37,177 nt of DNA from an uncultured Alphaproteobacteria bacterium (GCA_944393205.1 CALXZI010000011.1:1-37177); one strand, 5' to 3'; positions 17,339 to 25,050 are shown, counted from the stretch's first letter. The notes: generated by a model from the letters alone, not told the origin. Program-made: numbers and translations.

Positions 17339-17791
17339 TCATTCCTCTTGTAAAATCTCTATTCGGGCGGAAAAGCCGCCTTTTGTTTCCGCCAGATGCT
17401 CAAGCCCGCTGTCTATCTCGCCGAGTTCAATCAGGTTGTTGTCCATTGTTTTCCCGTGGTCTTTATAGAAAAATCCGAAATTTCCCCATGGCGCGTATAT
17501 AAACATCTTGCCTTTGGCTGCAATCATGCCGCGCGGTACACCGGCAAGCGAAACGGGACGGGAAAATTCGCTGATTTTTTCTTCACCGGCAAAGTCAATG
17601 AATTCAAATTCTGCCGGCAGCATTGGCAAAAATTGTTCAACCGCGGCATTCTCTGCCATCTGGACGATGACTTCCTTTTGTTCAAAACTTAATTTAATTT
17701 TCATCGTTTTATTCTCCGTTATATCTCCGCCAAACGCCGCATTGTTCCACAGCGAAACGGCGGCAATCAGTCCGGCAAAAATTTTTCTCAT
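17339..17791 (-). CDS. Exported cyclophilin-like fold protein
   Basis: 150 residues with a Sec signal peptide (MRKIFAGLIAAVSLW, cleavage near AFGG). A second ATG then begins the domain at MKIKLSFEQKEVIVQM. That ATG is preceded by CGGAG and a 9-nt gap, read here as part of the linker ITENKT. The domain resembles the cyclophilin-like fold family (prokaryotic, about 110-120 residues): an FIDFAGEEK segment, then PVSLAGVPRGMIAAKGKMFIYAPWGNFGFFY and a C-terminal strand. Such proteins are found beside or fused to flavodoxins and are not shown to be prolyl isomerases. Second gene of the operon, 5 bp after the decarboxylase-like gene. Confidence 0.75.
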   Translation of the reverse strand: MRKIFAGLIAAVSLWNNAAFGGDITENKTMKIKLSFEQKEVIVQMAENAAVEQFLPMLPAEFEFIDFAGEEKISEFSRPVSLAGVPRGMIAAKGKMFIYAPWGNFGFFYKDHGKTMDNNLIELGEIDSGLEHLAETKGGFSARIEILQEE

Positions 17792-17796
17792 CGTTT

Positions 17797-18648
17797 TTAT
17801 TCCTCATAAATCGGCTGATAATTATCAACATCTGCCTCTTTAATCAGGTTTATGGCGGTCATCGCGTTCGCCAGCCCAACATAGGGAATGGCCTGCACCA
17901 TTGCCGCTAACAGTGTTTCTTTGTCGTTACCGGCTTTAAGCGCGCCGATAACATGGGCAGACAACTGTTTTTCCGCGCCGAGGGCGGTTAAAATAACGAG
18001 TAACAACAATTCGCGTTGTTGGATTGTCAAACCGCCGCGGGTGTAAAAATCACCGAAACAAAAGTCAGTTAAAGTATCCGGCACGATATCTTTATATTCC
18101 GCGGGCAGTGAGCTCATCGCCTTTTTTACTTCGTCACCGTAGAGTTCTGTTTGTATAGCCAGACCTTTTTCGTGCCGGTCGGCATCGGTTGTGATTCCGG
18201 CATTCTCCAGCGGCAGCGTGATGTTTCTTTCTTGAATGACTTCATTAAAAACGCCGATGGCGTTTAATGTTCGCGGAAAACCGATAAACGGCGCGCATTG
18301 ATAGATAGCCTCGCGGATTGTCAAAGGTGAATTGCCGACATTAAGCGCCGCGCCGATATGCGCTTTCAGTTGCGGCAGTGTTTGCATGGTCGCCAAAGAA
18401 ACCACGGTTATCAATTCACGTTCTTGGTTGTTTAAGTTTCCGGTATAGAAAACTTCGCCGAAGATATTACGTTGCAAAATTTCCATAAATTCGGGGTCGG
18501 TCGGACTGGCTGCCCGCTTGTTTAAAAACAATTGTTCATAAGTTTTATCAGCGCGTTCGCTTCTGGTCATGGCTTTATTCTCCTCGGCATTAACAAAATT
18601 AGTGTGAAAAAACAGGGCGGCAAATAAAATATATTGAAAAAACTTCAT
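17797..18648 (-). CDS. Exported carboxymuconolactone-decarboxylase-family protein (two domains)
   Basis: 283 residues. Residues 1-21 are a Sec signal (MKFFQYILFAALFF, then NFVNAEE). A second ATG begins MTRSERADKTYEQLF, the usual start of cytoplasmic homologues, after AGGAG read as part of the linker EENKA. Two tandem helical CMD/AhpD-like repeats follow, each with the pattern (N/I)-x-x-(E/Q)-R-E-L-(I/L)-x-(V/L) then H-(I/V)-(G)-(A)-(A/L): NNQERELITVV...LKAHIGAALN and TIQQRELLLLVIL...SAHVIGALK. The first domain has a Cys (QCAPFIG), but no CxxC pair typical of AhpD is seen. First gene of the operon, with CGGAGG before its ATG and LysR divergent. Confidence 0.85.
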   Translation of the reverse strand: MKFFQYILFAALFFHTNFVNAEENKAMTRSERADKTYEQLFLNKRAASPTDPEFMEILQRNIFGEVFYTGNLNNQERELITVVSLATMQTLPQLKAHIGAALNVGNSPLTIREAIYQCAPFIGFPRTLNAIGVFNEVIQERNITLPLENAGITTDADRHEKGLAIQTELYGDEVKKAMSSLPAEYKDIVPDTLTDFCFGDFYTRGGLTIQQRELLLLVILTALGAEKQLSAHVIGALKAGNDKETLLAAMVQAIPYVGLANAMTAINLIKEADVDNYQPIYEE

Positions 18649-18733
18649 ACATACCTCCGAAATATTGGTTGGGAACTGTTTATATTATGCTTGACGTTTG
18701 GCAAAAAGTCTAATACCGTTTATTTATGGTGCT

Positions 18734-18752
18734 ATAACTTAAACTTATAGTG
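18734..18752. promoter_or_regulatory. Likely LysR operator in the divergent promoter
   Basis: CTATAA-CTTAAAC-TTATAG is a perfect 6-bp inverted repeat with a 7-bp centre and contains a T-N11-A arrangement as expected for LysR-type regulators. It ends 8 bp before the regulator's start codon. A possible promoter for the regulator (TTGGCA, 17 bp, TATTTA) lies just upstream. Confidence 0.5.
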
Positions 18753-18760
18753 AGGACATC

Positions 18761-19639
18761 ATGGAGCTGACACAATTACGTTATTTTAAAATAGCCGCAG
18801 AATGTAATAATTTAACAACAGCGGCGGAAATGCTACACATTTCCCAGCCGGCTCTCAGCCTTGCTATCAGAAAATTGGAAGAAGAACTCGGTGTATCGCT
18901 GTTTGAACGCTCAAAGAATAAATTATGCTTAAACGATGCCGGCCGTCTGGCTTTGACATATGCCGAAGCGGTTTTAATCAAAGCCGATGAAATGAAGAGC
19001 ACGTTTTATCAGTTTATCCACAAAGATAATGTGTTGTCGCTTGGTTTTTGTGATCCGGGGCCGATGCGTTTTTCCGTTCCTTTGTTGCAAAAAGCAAATC
19101 CCGATATCAACATAACTTCCGCCTTGCTGCCGGATGAAAACAATTTGGAAACGCTGTTGCTGACGCATAAATACGATGCGGTTATATCTATCAAAAAACC
19201 CAAAAACGAAGATATTATCACCGTGCCGTTTGCCGATGAGGAATTGATGTTATCGGTTCCTGCCGGCCATCCGTTGGCAAAAAGAAAAAGCGTTTGTCTG
19301 CATAATGAAGAAAATTTGCAGTTGATAAATTATTCCGGAGATGGTGCGTATGTCCGCCAAATACAGCCTTTTGTTGATTGGTTAACCGACAAATTCGGCA
19401 TGAAAACCTATAATGACTACTTTGTATTCCGCCAACTGCTGGAAAACGATAATTTATTGTGCTTTACGACCAAACTTGTCCGCAATTACCGCAATGACGG
19501 CGCTGAACGTGTTATCATTCCATTGGAAGATGAGAACTTAAAAACAACTTATTTCCTTTCTTATCTGAAAAGCAATCAAAAATATCTTTCGCCGCTTTTG
19601 GCATGGGTGGAAAAACGAGTTTCATGTCATGAAATATAA
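18761..19639 (+). CDS. LysR-family transcriptional regulator of the redox operon
   Basis: 292 residues. The N-terminal winged helix-turn-helix is canonical (MELTQLRYFKIAAECNNLT, then AAEMLHISQPALSLAIRKLE, then LGVSLFERSK). The effector-binding domain follows, with FCDPGPMRFSVPL and the typical ADEELMLSVPAGHPLAKRK strand. GTGAGGA precedes the ATG. It is divergent from the decarboxylase-like gene, the standard arrangement for a LysR activator and its target operon. The effector is unknown; an oxidant, quinone or electrophile would fit the target genes but is inference. Confidence 0.92.
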   Translation: MELTQLRYFKIAAECNNLTTAAEMLHISQPALSLAIRKLEEELGVSLFERSKNKLCLNDAGRLALTYAEAVLIKADEMKSTFYQFIHKDNVLSLGFCDPGPMRFSVPLLQKANPDINITSALLPDENNLETLLLTHKYDAVISIKKPKNEDIITVPFADEELMLSVPAGHPLAKRKSVCLHNEENLQLINYSGDGAYVRQIQPFVDWLTDKFGMKTYNDYFVFRQLLENDNLLCFTTKLVRNYRNDGAERVIIPLEDENLKTTYFLSYLKSNQKYLSPLLAWVEKRVSCHEI

Positions 19640-19642
19640 AAC

Positions 19643-19664
19643 ATCTCCACAAGGAGATTTTTTT
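19643..19664 (+). terminator. Terminator after the LysR gene
   Basis: ATCTCC (19643-19648), loop ACAA, GGAGAT (19653-19658), then seven T in a row including the last stem base. The 235 bp after it (19665-19899) are AT-rich, contain a small GTATT/AATAC hairpin and no gene I can support. Confidence 0.8.
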
Positions 19665-19899
19665 ATAGTGGTTGATGCGCACCATTTAGGTGAATATGTT
19701 GCAAATATATATAAACGCTCTATAACAAGGCATTAAATATCTTTTTGCTTGATTTTAATGAGCGGCATACGGAAAATATTTTAAATTTCAAATATTTGGG
19801 TATTGTGAAATACAATATTTATCCCTATATATTAATTATCATATATTATGAACAATAATACATGATTTGGTTTATTGATTTTTTAATAGGAGAAAAATA

Positions 19900-20292
19900 A
19901 TGCCAAAATATGGTGATAAAACAGCTAAAATACTTGATAATTATATGAAAAACTACAAACTAATGTCAGGCAAAACGAGAACAGGTTTGGTTGCGCCTGT
20001 AAAGGATATGTTTCGTAATTATGACACGATGAGGAAAATAAAATTAAAAGAAAGTGATCCATTTTTCCATTGTAAAGCAAATTATGAAGCAACAAAACGA
20101 GGCGGTTTATATGGTGCAGGTATCGCAAATATAATAGATGTTGGGAAAGAAGCCAAAGACATTCTTGTTAACAGATATCCCTTAAAGGATAGTTTGCGGG
20201 ATTATCGGGCAAATTTGAGGGGACAGAAAGGCGCTCTGAGGGGCAAATCTTTGCGGGAGACCTGTCCGACACATCATACAAAATATAAATAG
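19900..20292 (+). CDS. Serum amyloid A (SAA)-like domain protein
   Basis: 130 residues, no signal peptide. From about residue 36 the sequence follows the vertebrate SAA signature closely: DMFRNYDTMR (SAA: DMWRAYSDMR), then SDPFFHCKANYEATKRG (SDKYFHARGNYDAAKRG), then G-x-x-x-A-x-x-I-x-D, and further on DSLRDYRANLRGQKG (DSLADQAANEWGRSG). The order and spacing of these blocks agree over about 75 residues. Vertebrate SAA is a four-helix lipid- and retinol-binding acute-phase protein; the bacterial role is unknown. The extra N-terminal 30 residues and the basic C-terminal tail are not part of SAA. AGGAG precedes the ATG. A small membrane-protein gene follows after 9 bp, likely in one operon. Confidence 0.75.
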   Translation: MPKYGDKTAKILDNYMKNYKLMSGKTRTGLVAPVKDMFRNYDTMRKIKLKESDPFFHCKANYEATKRGGLYGAGIANIIDVGKEAKDILVNRYPLKDSLRDYRANLRGQKGALRGKSLRETCPTHHTKYK

Positions 20293-20301
20293 GAGAAAAA
20301 A

Positions 20302-20682
20302 ATGAAAAAAAGCGCATTTTATATTGTCAGTATAACCATGAAAGTGGCAATTTATCTTGCGCTTTTTTCTCTTTTAACCGTCAATAATGCCATTGTTTGG
20401 GGTATTGAACCTTTAATACAATATCTTTATGCTATCGTTTCGGTAGTTTGTTTTGTGGCTTTTGGATTAACTTTTTGGGTCAGATGGCAGAAACCTGCCT
20501 ACATAGTTTTCGGTGTATTTTTTGTCTGTTTTATACTAATGGGAAAATATGTATCTCAAATCAAAGAACAACTAGATATGGATGTCTGTTTGGACGGCGG
20601 CATGGTTTATGACCCCGTTCAAAAAATCTGCCGCAATGATTGCTGGAAATGGGACGATAAGCTCGGTTGCTTAAAAGAGTAA
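20302..20682 (+). CDS. Small membrane protein, partner of the SAA-like gene
   Basis: 126 residues. Three transmembrane segments can be seen at roughly residues 8-30, 38-62 and 68-88. A C-terminal soluble tail of about 35 residues has four cysteines (VCLDGGMVYDPVQKIC, then NDCW and LGCLK), which would probably form disulfides if outside the membrane. AGGAG lies before the ATG, 9 bp after the SAA-like stop, indicating co-transcription. No family recognised. Confidence 0.7.
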   Translation: MKKSAFYIVSITMKVAIYLALFSLLTVNNAIVWGIEPLIQYLYAIVSVVCFVAFGLTFWVRWQKPAYIVFGVFFVCFILMGKYVSQIKEQLDMDVCLDGGMVYDPVQKICRNDCWKWDDKLGCLKE

Positions 20683-20740
20683 GCGGTAAAAGGAAAATGT
20701 AAACCGGTGATACCCGCGTCTCGCCTAGCCCTGATCGTCA

Positions 20741-20840
20741 AACCCCATAGGGGTTTGATTCCCCTCTTTTAAGCCAGAACAACAAAAAAGCACTGAACTT
20801 ATTAAAAGCACAGTGCTTAAAAATTGGTGGAGCTGAGGGG
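20741..20840. repeat. Left copy of the 100-bp tRNA-Ala 3' duplication
   Basis: 99 of 100 bases match 21008-21107. The copy contains the last 16 nt of tRNA-Ala (minus strand, including CCA), the tRNA terminator hairpin and a small AACCCC/GGGGTT hairpin. The tRNA part stops after GAGGGG in the T-stem, where the element at 20841 begins. The 58 bp before it (20683-20740) hold nothing I can identify. Confidence 0.95.
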
Positions 20841-21007
20841 TCATTCCGAGTCAAAAAATCTCCGGTGGAGATTTTTTGCCGGAAGGCATCAGATAGCGTT
20901 AAGGAGCCGCCCGCCGACAGGCGGCAGAGGCGAGTGTTACGCTAACTTGACCGAAGCGCAGTAGGCATTGCTCTTTAATAAAGAGCAAGCCTTACGGAGC
21001 AAGACCG
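20841..21007 (+). repeat. Structured tRNA-associated element, copy 1 (167 bp)
   Basis: It lies between the two 100-bp copies. Order on the plus strand: TCATTCCGAG; an AT hairpin AAAAAATCTCC/GGAGATTTTTT; TAGCG-TTAAGGAGC (20894-20907); a GCCGCC/GGCGGC hairpin; GCGAGTGTTA-CGCTA (20930-20944); GACCGAAGCG (20949); a TTGCTCTTT/AAAGAGCAA hairpin; ACGGAGCAAGAC (20994). The same ordered blocks occur at 36807. It encodes no protein. Confidence 0.8.
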
Positions 21008-21091
21008 AACCCCGTAGGGGTTTGATTCCCCTCTTTTAAGCCAGAACAACAAAAAAGCACTGAACTTATTAAAAGCACAGTGCTTAAAAAT

Positions 21092-21107
<16 letters not shown>
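21008..21107. repeat. Right copy of the 100-bp tRNA-Ala 3' duplication
   Basis: The functional copy: it runs on into the intact tRNA-Ala gene. One mismatch to 20741-20840. The period is 267 bp. Confidence 0.95.
21050..21090 (-). terminator. Terminator of tRNA-Ala
   Basis: On the minus strand AAGCACTG and CAGTGCTT form a stem around a 16-nt loop and are followed by TTTTTT. A duplicate stands at 20783-20823. Confidence 0.75.
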
Positions 21108-21167
<60 letters not shown>

Positions 21168-21169
21168 AT

Positions 21170-21311
21170 AATAACTTTTTTAACGGTCGAGCGCTTTTCA
21201 AGCGCCTTGTGAACCTAAACTCGCCGCGGTTGCTACCGCTGCCCTTGCTCATTAAGGTATACAAGATGTTACAGACAAAATCAACAAGCATTTGTTGATT
21301 TTACTTAGCCA
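21170..21311 (-). repeat. Structured tRNA-associated element, copy 2 (142 bp)
   Basis: It lies between a 23-bp copy of the tRNA-Ala 5' end (21312-21334) and the intact gene. Read on the minus strand it shows the same order as copy 1: an AT hairpin AAAATCAACAA/TTGTTGATTTT, then ACC-TTAATGAGC, a GCGG/CCGC hairpin, GCGAGTTTA-GGT, then a GCGCTT/AAGCGC hairpin. The sequence is otherwise diverged. Confidence 0.7.
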
Positions 21312-21334
21312 TCCCAACTGAGCTACAACCCCAT
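21312..21334 (-). repeat. Truncated tRNA-Ala 5' end (23-bp direct repeat)
   Basis: Exact copy of 21147-21169: the acceptor 5' strand and D-arm of tRNA-Ala, broken in the D-loop after GGGA. It cannot encode a functional tRNA. The stretch 21335-21432 beyond it is AT-rich with nothing supported. Confidence 0.9.
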
Positions 21335-21432
21335 GACAAAAGTTTATCAACTTTCAATACGGCGCATATTACAATAAAAAATCCGAATGTCAAATAATTT
21401 TTTGCCAAATGTTTTCTTTGACGGCAAAATAT

Positions 21433-21462
21433 AAAAAAAAGATGCCTGCAAAGACATCTTTT
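21433..21462 (-). terminator. Terminator of the 21475 gene
   Basis: AAAAGATG (21437-21444) pairs with CATCTTTT (21455-21462); on the minus strand a U-rich run follows. It starts 12 bp after the stop. Confidence 0.7.
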
Positions 21463-21474
21463 AAAATACGTACA

Positions 21475-22137
21475 CTATCGCCTTTCAGCGGCTTTACGTG
21501 CTTTTTTGCGTTCAATGGCGGCGCTGATTTCATTCCAGCCTTTTTCCAGACTGCTTTGTGGTTTTTGGTTTGAAAAAACCTTATTACCGTAAAGACGAAC
21601 AATATCGCCTACCGAAACTTTTGTATCGGTTGTAGCAATTTCCCGACCATCATCCAGTTTGACAATCCTTTTTGCTTTTGTGCCGGTAAAATCCATTTTG
21701 CCGACATAATCAATCTCATGTGGTTCGGCATTATTCCACTGATAAAACACACGATAATCAGCGCTGACAACAAAGACCAACCGAAGACAGATAGCTCCAA
21801 GGATGAACAAAGACAAAGCTTTCCGACCATGCCTTTCCCAAAACAGGCGTCCTTCAGCCAGATCCGCCCACCTGCCGGCAAAGAAAATGATTTGTATCAG
21901 CGAAAAACTTAACCATTTTAGTCCGCTGCTGAAAAAATTTTCATTGCTTTCGCCGAAGCACCAAATAAATTGTCCATAAAGCAACATAAAGAAGAGCGTT
22001 ACCAGTAACGGAATAAACCAATTGTTTCCGTCACCGCAATAGACCCAAAACACCCATTGAAAACGGGTGTACCAAACAAATCCCAGTATCAAAAGTACCG
22101 AGCAGACAATCATAATAATTAAACTGAAATCATACAT
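21475..22137 (-). CDS. Membrane protein with C-terminal beta-rich domain, paralogue A
   Basis: 220 residues. About four hydrophobic segments occupy residues 5-130 (starting YDFSLIIMIVCSVLLILGF). A soluble C-terminal part follows, with KAKRIVKLDDGREIATTDTKVSVGDIVRLYGNKVF cut into short strands like a small beta-barrel, then a basic helix (IERKKARKAAERR). The segment VGDIVRLYGNKVF corresponds to GDTVAIYNGKIF at the C-terminus of the next gene, so the two are probably distant paralogues. Function unknown. It has its own terminator. Confidence 0.75.
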   Translation of the reverse strand: MYDFSLIIMIVCSVLLILGFVWYTRFQWVFWVYCGDGNNWFIPLLVTLFFMLLYGQFIWCFGESNENFFSSGLKWLSFSLIQIIFFAGRWADLAEGRLFWERHGRKALSLFILGAICLRLVFVVSADYRVFYQWNNAEPHEIDYVGKMDFTGTKAKRIVKLDDGREIATTDTKVSVGDIVRLYGNKVFSNQKPQSSLEKGWNEISAAIERKKARKAAERR

Positions 22138-22202
22138 AAACTAAATAATATAAATTTATATAAATAACTATTCGTTCAAAAATCAAAAGTCAAGTAACAA
22201 TG

Positions 22203-22238
22203 AAAAATCGCTTATCTGATGTAGGATAAGCGATTTTT
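22203..22238 (-). terminator. Terminator of the 22244 gene
   Basis: Perfect 14-bp stem AAAAATCGCTTATC / GATAAGCGATTTTT with an 8-nt loop, starting 5 bp beyond the stop and ending in U5 on the minus strand. Confidence 0.9.
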
Positions 22239-22243
22239 CATAA

Positions 22244-22897
22244 TCAATGGTGAAAAATTTTTCCGTTATAGATGGCGACAGTATCGCCTTTAGGATAAAT
22301 CTTTTCATAATTAACACCATCAACTTTCCGGCAGAGAGGAAAGCGCGACCCGTCTGTCGTTACCACAACAACCCATACCGTTTCTTTGGTGCCGGCGGGA
22401 ACAACAAGCTCCTGTGTGCTGCCTTCCACCCATGCATAATTTTTTTCCGATTGCGTTTCCGTTGTAATATAATCAATTACTTTTAACTCGCTCATCTGAA
22501 TAATATATTCAGTGTGAGCCCGATCGGAAACAATCATGCCGATTCGGCCGGCGGGAATAAGCAGAATTGATATCAAAGAGATGATATACGATCCCACATT
22601 GAAACATGTCGGCGATTCAAGTTCTTTTTTGATATCAACAAAGAGACACGCAATAAATGGAACGATGATACAACCGATGCCGATAGCAACAACATACCAA
22701 CGTTTGATGTCAGTAAAAAAGATAAAAGCCGCCAAAATTACAATTGTGCAGACGACAACGGAAATTTTGATGACCGATTTTGAATTTTTACTGACAGTCC
22801 TTAAACCGTGTTGGCTCAAAAAGTAAAATAAACCGCTTATGCCAACCATCATGGCAATAATGGAGAAAAAGATCCCCAGAGAATAAAACCAATCCAT
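22244..22897 (-). CDS. Membrane protein with C-terminal beta-rich domain, paralogue B
   Basis: 217 residues. Four hydrophobic segments at about 5-30, 42-62, 68-88 and 100-122 precede a soluble domain (VVPAGTKETVWVVVVTTDG, then VDGVNYEKIYPKGDTVAIYNGKIFHH). The topology and the final strand match the neighbouring 21475 gene, but sequence identity is low. Possibly the soluble domain lies in the periplasm. Function unknown; separated from its paralogue by a strong terminator, so they are probably transcribed separately. Confidence 0.75.
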   Translation of the reverse strand: MDWFYSLGIFFSIIAMMVGISGLFYFLSQHGLRTVSKNSKSVIKISVVVCTIVILAAFIFFTDIKRWYVVAIGIGCIIVPFIACLFVDIKKELESPTCFNVGSYIISLISILLIPAGRIGMIVSDRAHTEYIIQMSELKVIDYITTETQSEKNYAWVEGSTQELVVPAGTKETVWVVVVTTDGSRFPLCRKVDGVNYEKIYPKGDTVAIYNGKIFHH

Positions 22898-22974
22898 AAT
22901 GCTTATTTTAATAAATAATTTTAAAATAGAAAAGAAACAGTGTAATGATATATTGTTTTTGTTTAAAAGGCAAC

Positions 22975-23000
22975 AAAAAAGCCGGCCTAATTAGGTCGGC
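22975..23000 (-). terminator. Terminator after tsf
   Basis: GCCGGCCTAA/TTAGGTCGGC (22981-23000) is a 10-bp, nearly loopless inverted repeat with one wobble, followed on the minus strand by six T. Confidence 0.75.
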
Positions 23001-23019
23001 TTTGTAAGAATTCTTATGC

Positions 23020-23946
23020 TTATTTATTGAGTTGTGCAGCAACCTCAGAAGCAAAATCTTCTTCTTTTTTCTGCAAACCTTCACCCAGCTTAAAGCAAAC
23101 AAAGTCCGTCAGTTTAATGTCGGTGCCAAGTTCTTTGGCGGCATCGGCAATAACCTGTTTGACTTTCTTGTCCGGATCCATAATATAAGCTTGTTCTTCC
23201 AAAACAACTTCTTCATAATATTTACGGATTCGGCCTTCAACCATTTTTTCAATAATATTTTCCGGTTTGCCCGAAGCTTTTGCTTGTTCGGCAAAAATAC
23301 CTTTTTCATGCTCAACCGCAGCCGGATCAACATGAGCAATATCCAAAAACAGCGGGTTGGAAGCAGCAATGTGCATAGCAATATGTTTGCCCAGCTCTTT
23401 TAATTTTTCTTTATCGGCGCCGGATTCCAAAGCAACCAGCACGCCGATACGTCCCAAATTTGGTTTTAAGGCGCTATGCATGTAAGAAGCAATCACGCCG
23501 TTGCTTACTTCCAAAACCTTGGCACGACGTAAGTTCATATTTTCGCCGATTTTGGCAATCATATCAGTCAAGCGTTCTTCAAACGTTTTACCGCATTTTG
23601 GACAGTTAAAGTTTTTCATATCGCAAACTTCACCGTGGCACATCAAAGCCACTTTGGCGGCATCTTCAACGTATTCTTGGAAAATCTCATTTTTAGCGAC
23701 AAAGTCAGTTTCGGAGTTGACCTCTACAACCGCGCCTTTGTTGCCCTCAACAGCAACGGAAACCAAACCTTCGGCAGCGATTCTGCTTGCCTTTTTGGCT
23801 GCAGTTGCCAAACCTTTTTTACGAAGCCAGTCAACGGCTTGTTCCATATCTCCGTTTGTTTCCACCAGCGCTTTTTTGCAATCAAGCATACCTGCGCTTG
23901 TGGTTTCTCTCAATTCTTTAACCATAGCGGCTGTAATTTCTGCCAT
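23020..23946 (-). CDS. tsf: Translation elongation factor Ts, with a cysteine cluster
   Basis: EF-Ts recycles EF-Tu-GDP. The N-terminal UBA-like domain [27 protein letters not shown], the TDFVAKN segment and [11 protein letters not shown] are diagnostic. Length 308 is normal. Unusual is C103-x4-C108-x6-C115-x2-C118 ([19 protein letters not shown]), a zinc-ribbon-like cluster where the family normally has a cysteine-free loop before the [12 protein letters not shown] helix. It follows rpsB on the same strand after 101 bp, the universal rpsB-tsf order, and ends at a terminator. Confidence 0.96.
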   Translation of the reverse strand: MAEITAAMVKELRETTSAGMLDCKKALVETNGDMEQAVDWLRKKGLATAAKKASRIAAEGLVSVAVEGNKGAVVEVNSETDFVAKNEIFQEYVEDAAKVALMCHGEVCDMKNFNCPKCGKTFEERLTDMIAKIGENMNLRRAKVLEVSNGVIASYMHSALKPNLGRIGVLVALESGADKEKLKELGKHIAMHIAASNPLFLDIAHVDPAAVEHEKGIFAEQAKASGKPENIIEKMVEGRIRKYYEEVVLEEQAYIMDPDKKVKQVIADAAKELGTDIKLTDFVCFKLGEGLQKKEEDFASEVAAQLNK

Positions 23947-24047
23947 TGTTTTATCCTTTTTGTATTAATGAAAACTCTCTTAACCGGCGGCAGTGTGAAT
24001 CCACTGCCGCCTTCTTTGGAACACATCTGCACCCAAATAATGTAAAA

Positions 24048-24848
24048 TTATTCGGCGGCAGGTGTTTCTTCTTTGGCTTTTTTAGAAACCCGCTTTTTAG
24101 CCGGTTTTTCTTCCGTTTCAGCGGAAACTTCTTCAACCTTTACGCCTTGCGCGGCAATTTCTGCCTGCATGCCGTCCAAAATGGCCGAAGAAACCAATTC
24201 GCAATAAAGCGAGATGGCGCGGATGGCGTCATCATTGCCCGGAACCGGATAATCAATTTCGTTCGGGTTTGCATTTGTATCAACAACACCAATGACCGGA
24301 ATACCAAGTTTCTTTGCCTCTTTAACGGCCAGAGATTCTCTAGGCGTGTCAATCACAAACAGCATATCCGGCTGACCGCCCATGTTCATAATGCCGTTTA
24401 ACGACAAAGCCAACTTTTCCTGCTCTTTTTTCAGGTTCAAAAGTTCTTTTTTGGTATAACCTTCTGTTTCATTGTTGGCAAACATTTCGTTCAACTTAAC
24501 CAAGCGGTTGATAGATTTGTGAACGGTTTTCCAGTTGGTGAGCATACCGCCGAGCCAACGATGGTTGACATAATATTGTCCGCATCTTTCAGCGTTTTCT
24601 TTAACAATGTCCTGCGCCTGCTTTTTAGTTGCGACAAACAAAATCTTGCCGCCGTTTGCCGCCACTTCACGCGCGGCGTTTAAGGCCGTGTAAAGCATCG
24701 GATAGGTTTTTTGCAGATTAATGATGTGGACATTGTCCTTTTTGCCGTAAATATACGGAGCCATTTGCGGATTCCAACGACGAGCGTGGTGTCCGAAATG
24801 TGCGCCGGCTTCAACCAGCTGACGCAAAGTAAATGTAGGAAGTGACAT
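24048..24848 (-). CDS. rpsB: 30S ribosomal protein S2
   Basis: S2 binds the small subunit late in assembly. 266 residues: the signature starts MSLPTFTLRQLVEAGAHFGH, with RRWNPQMAPYIYG, the coiled-coil segment and LFVIDTPRESLAVKEAKKLG, then PVIGVVDTNANPNEIDYPVPGNDDA. The final 30 residues are a Lys/Glu/Ala-rich tail of a kind common in Alphaproteobacteria. It begins the rpsB-tsf operon and has a long leader that may be regulatory. Confidence 0.98.
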   Translation of the reverse strand: MSLPTFTLRQLVEAGAHFGHHARRWNPQMAPYIYGKKDNVHIINLQKTYPMLYTALNAAREVAANGGKILFVATKKQAQDIVKENAERCGQYYVNHRWLGGMLTNWKTVHKSINRLVKLNEMFANNETEGYTKKELLNLKKEQEKLALSLNGIMNMGGQPDMLFVIDTPRESLAVKEAKKLGIPVIGVVDTNANPNEIDYPVPGNDDAIRAISLYCELVSSAILDGMQAEIAAQGVKVEEVSAETEEKPAKKRVSKKAKEETPAAE

Positions 24849-25050
24849 ATTATAAAATTCCTTCTTTTCCGGTTAAACCTCCGCAGACTTCTGGCTTTAT
24901 CAAAAAGCACCGGAGCGAAGAAGCTTATAAAACATAAACTTTCCGCCTGTCTGCGTGTGAAATTACATAAGCCGGCGTCATTACCGTCTTATAAACCGAC
25001 ACCATTGCCGATTCAGCCAGTCTTTTATACGCATTTTCCATATTTTGCAA
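24849..25050 (-). promoter_or_regulatory. rpsB promoter and long leader
   Basis: On the minus strand TTGCAA (25045-25050) and TATAAA (25024-25029) are 15 bp apart, placing the start roughly 170 nt before the rpsB ATG. The leader contains a CTCCG/CGGAG stem with a large loop near the gene. A long structured leader would fit autoregulation by S2 as in other bacteria, but the fold here is not recognised. Confidence 0.4.
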
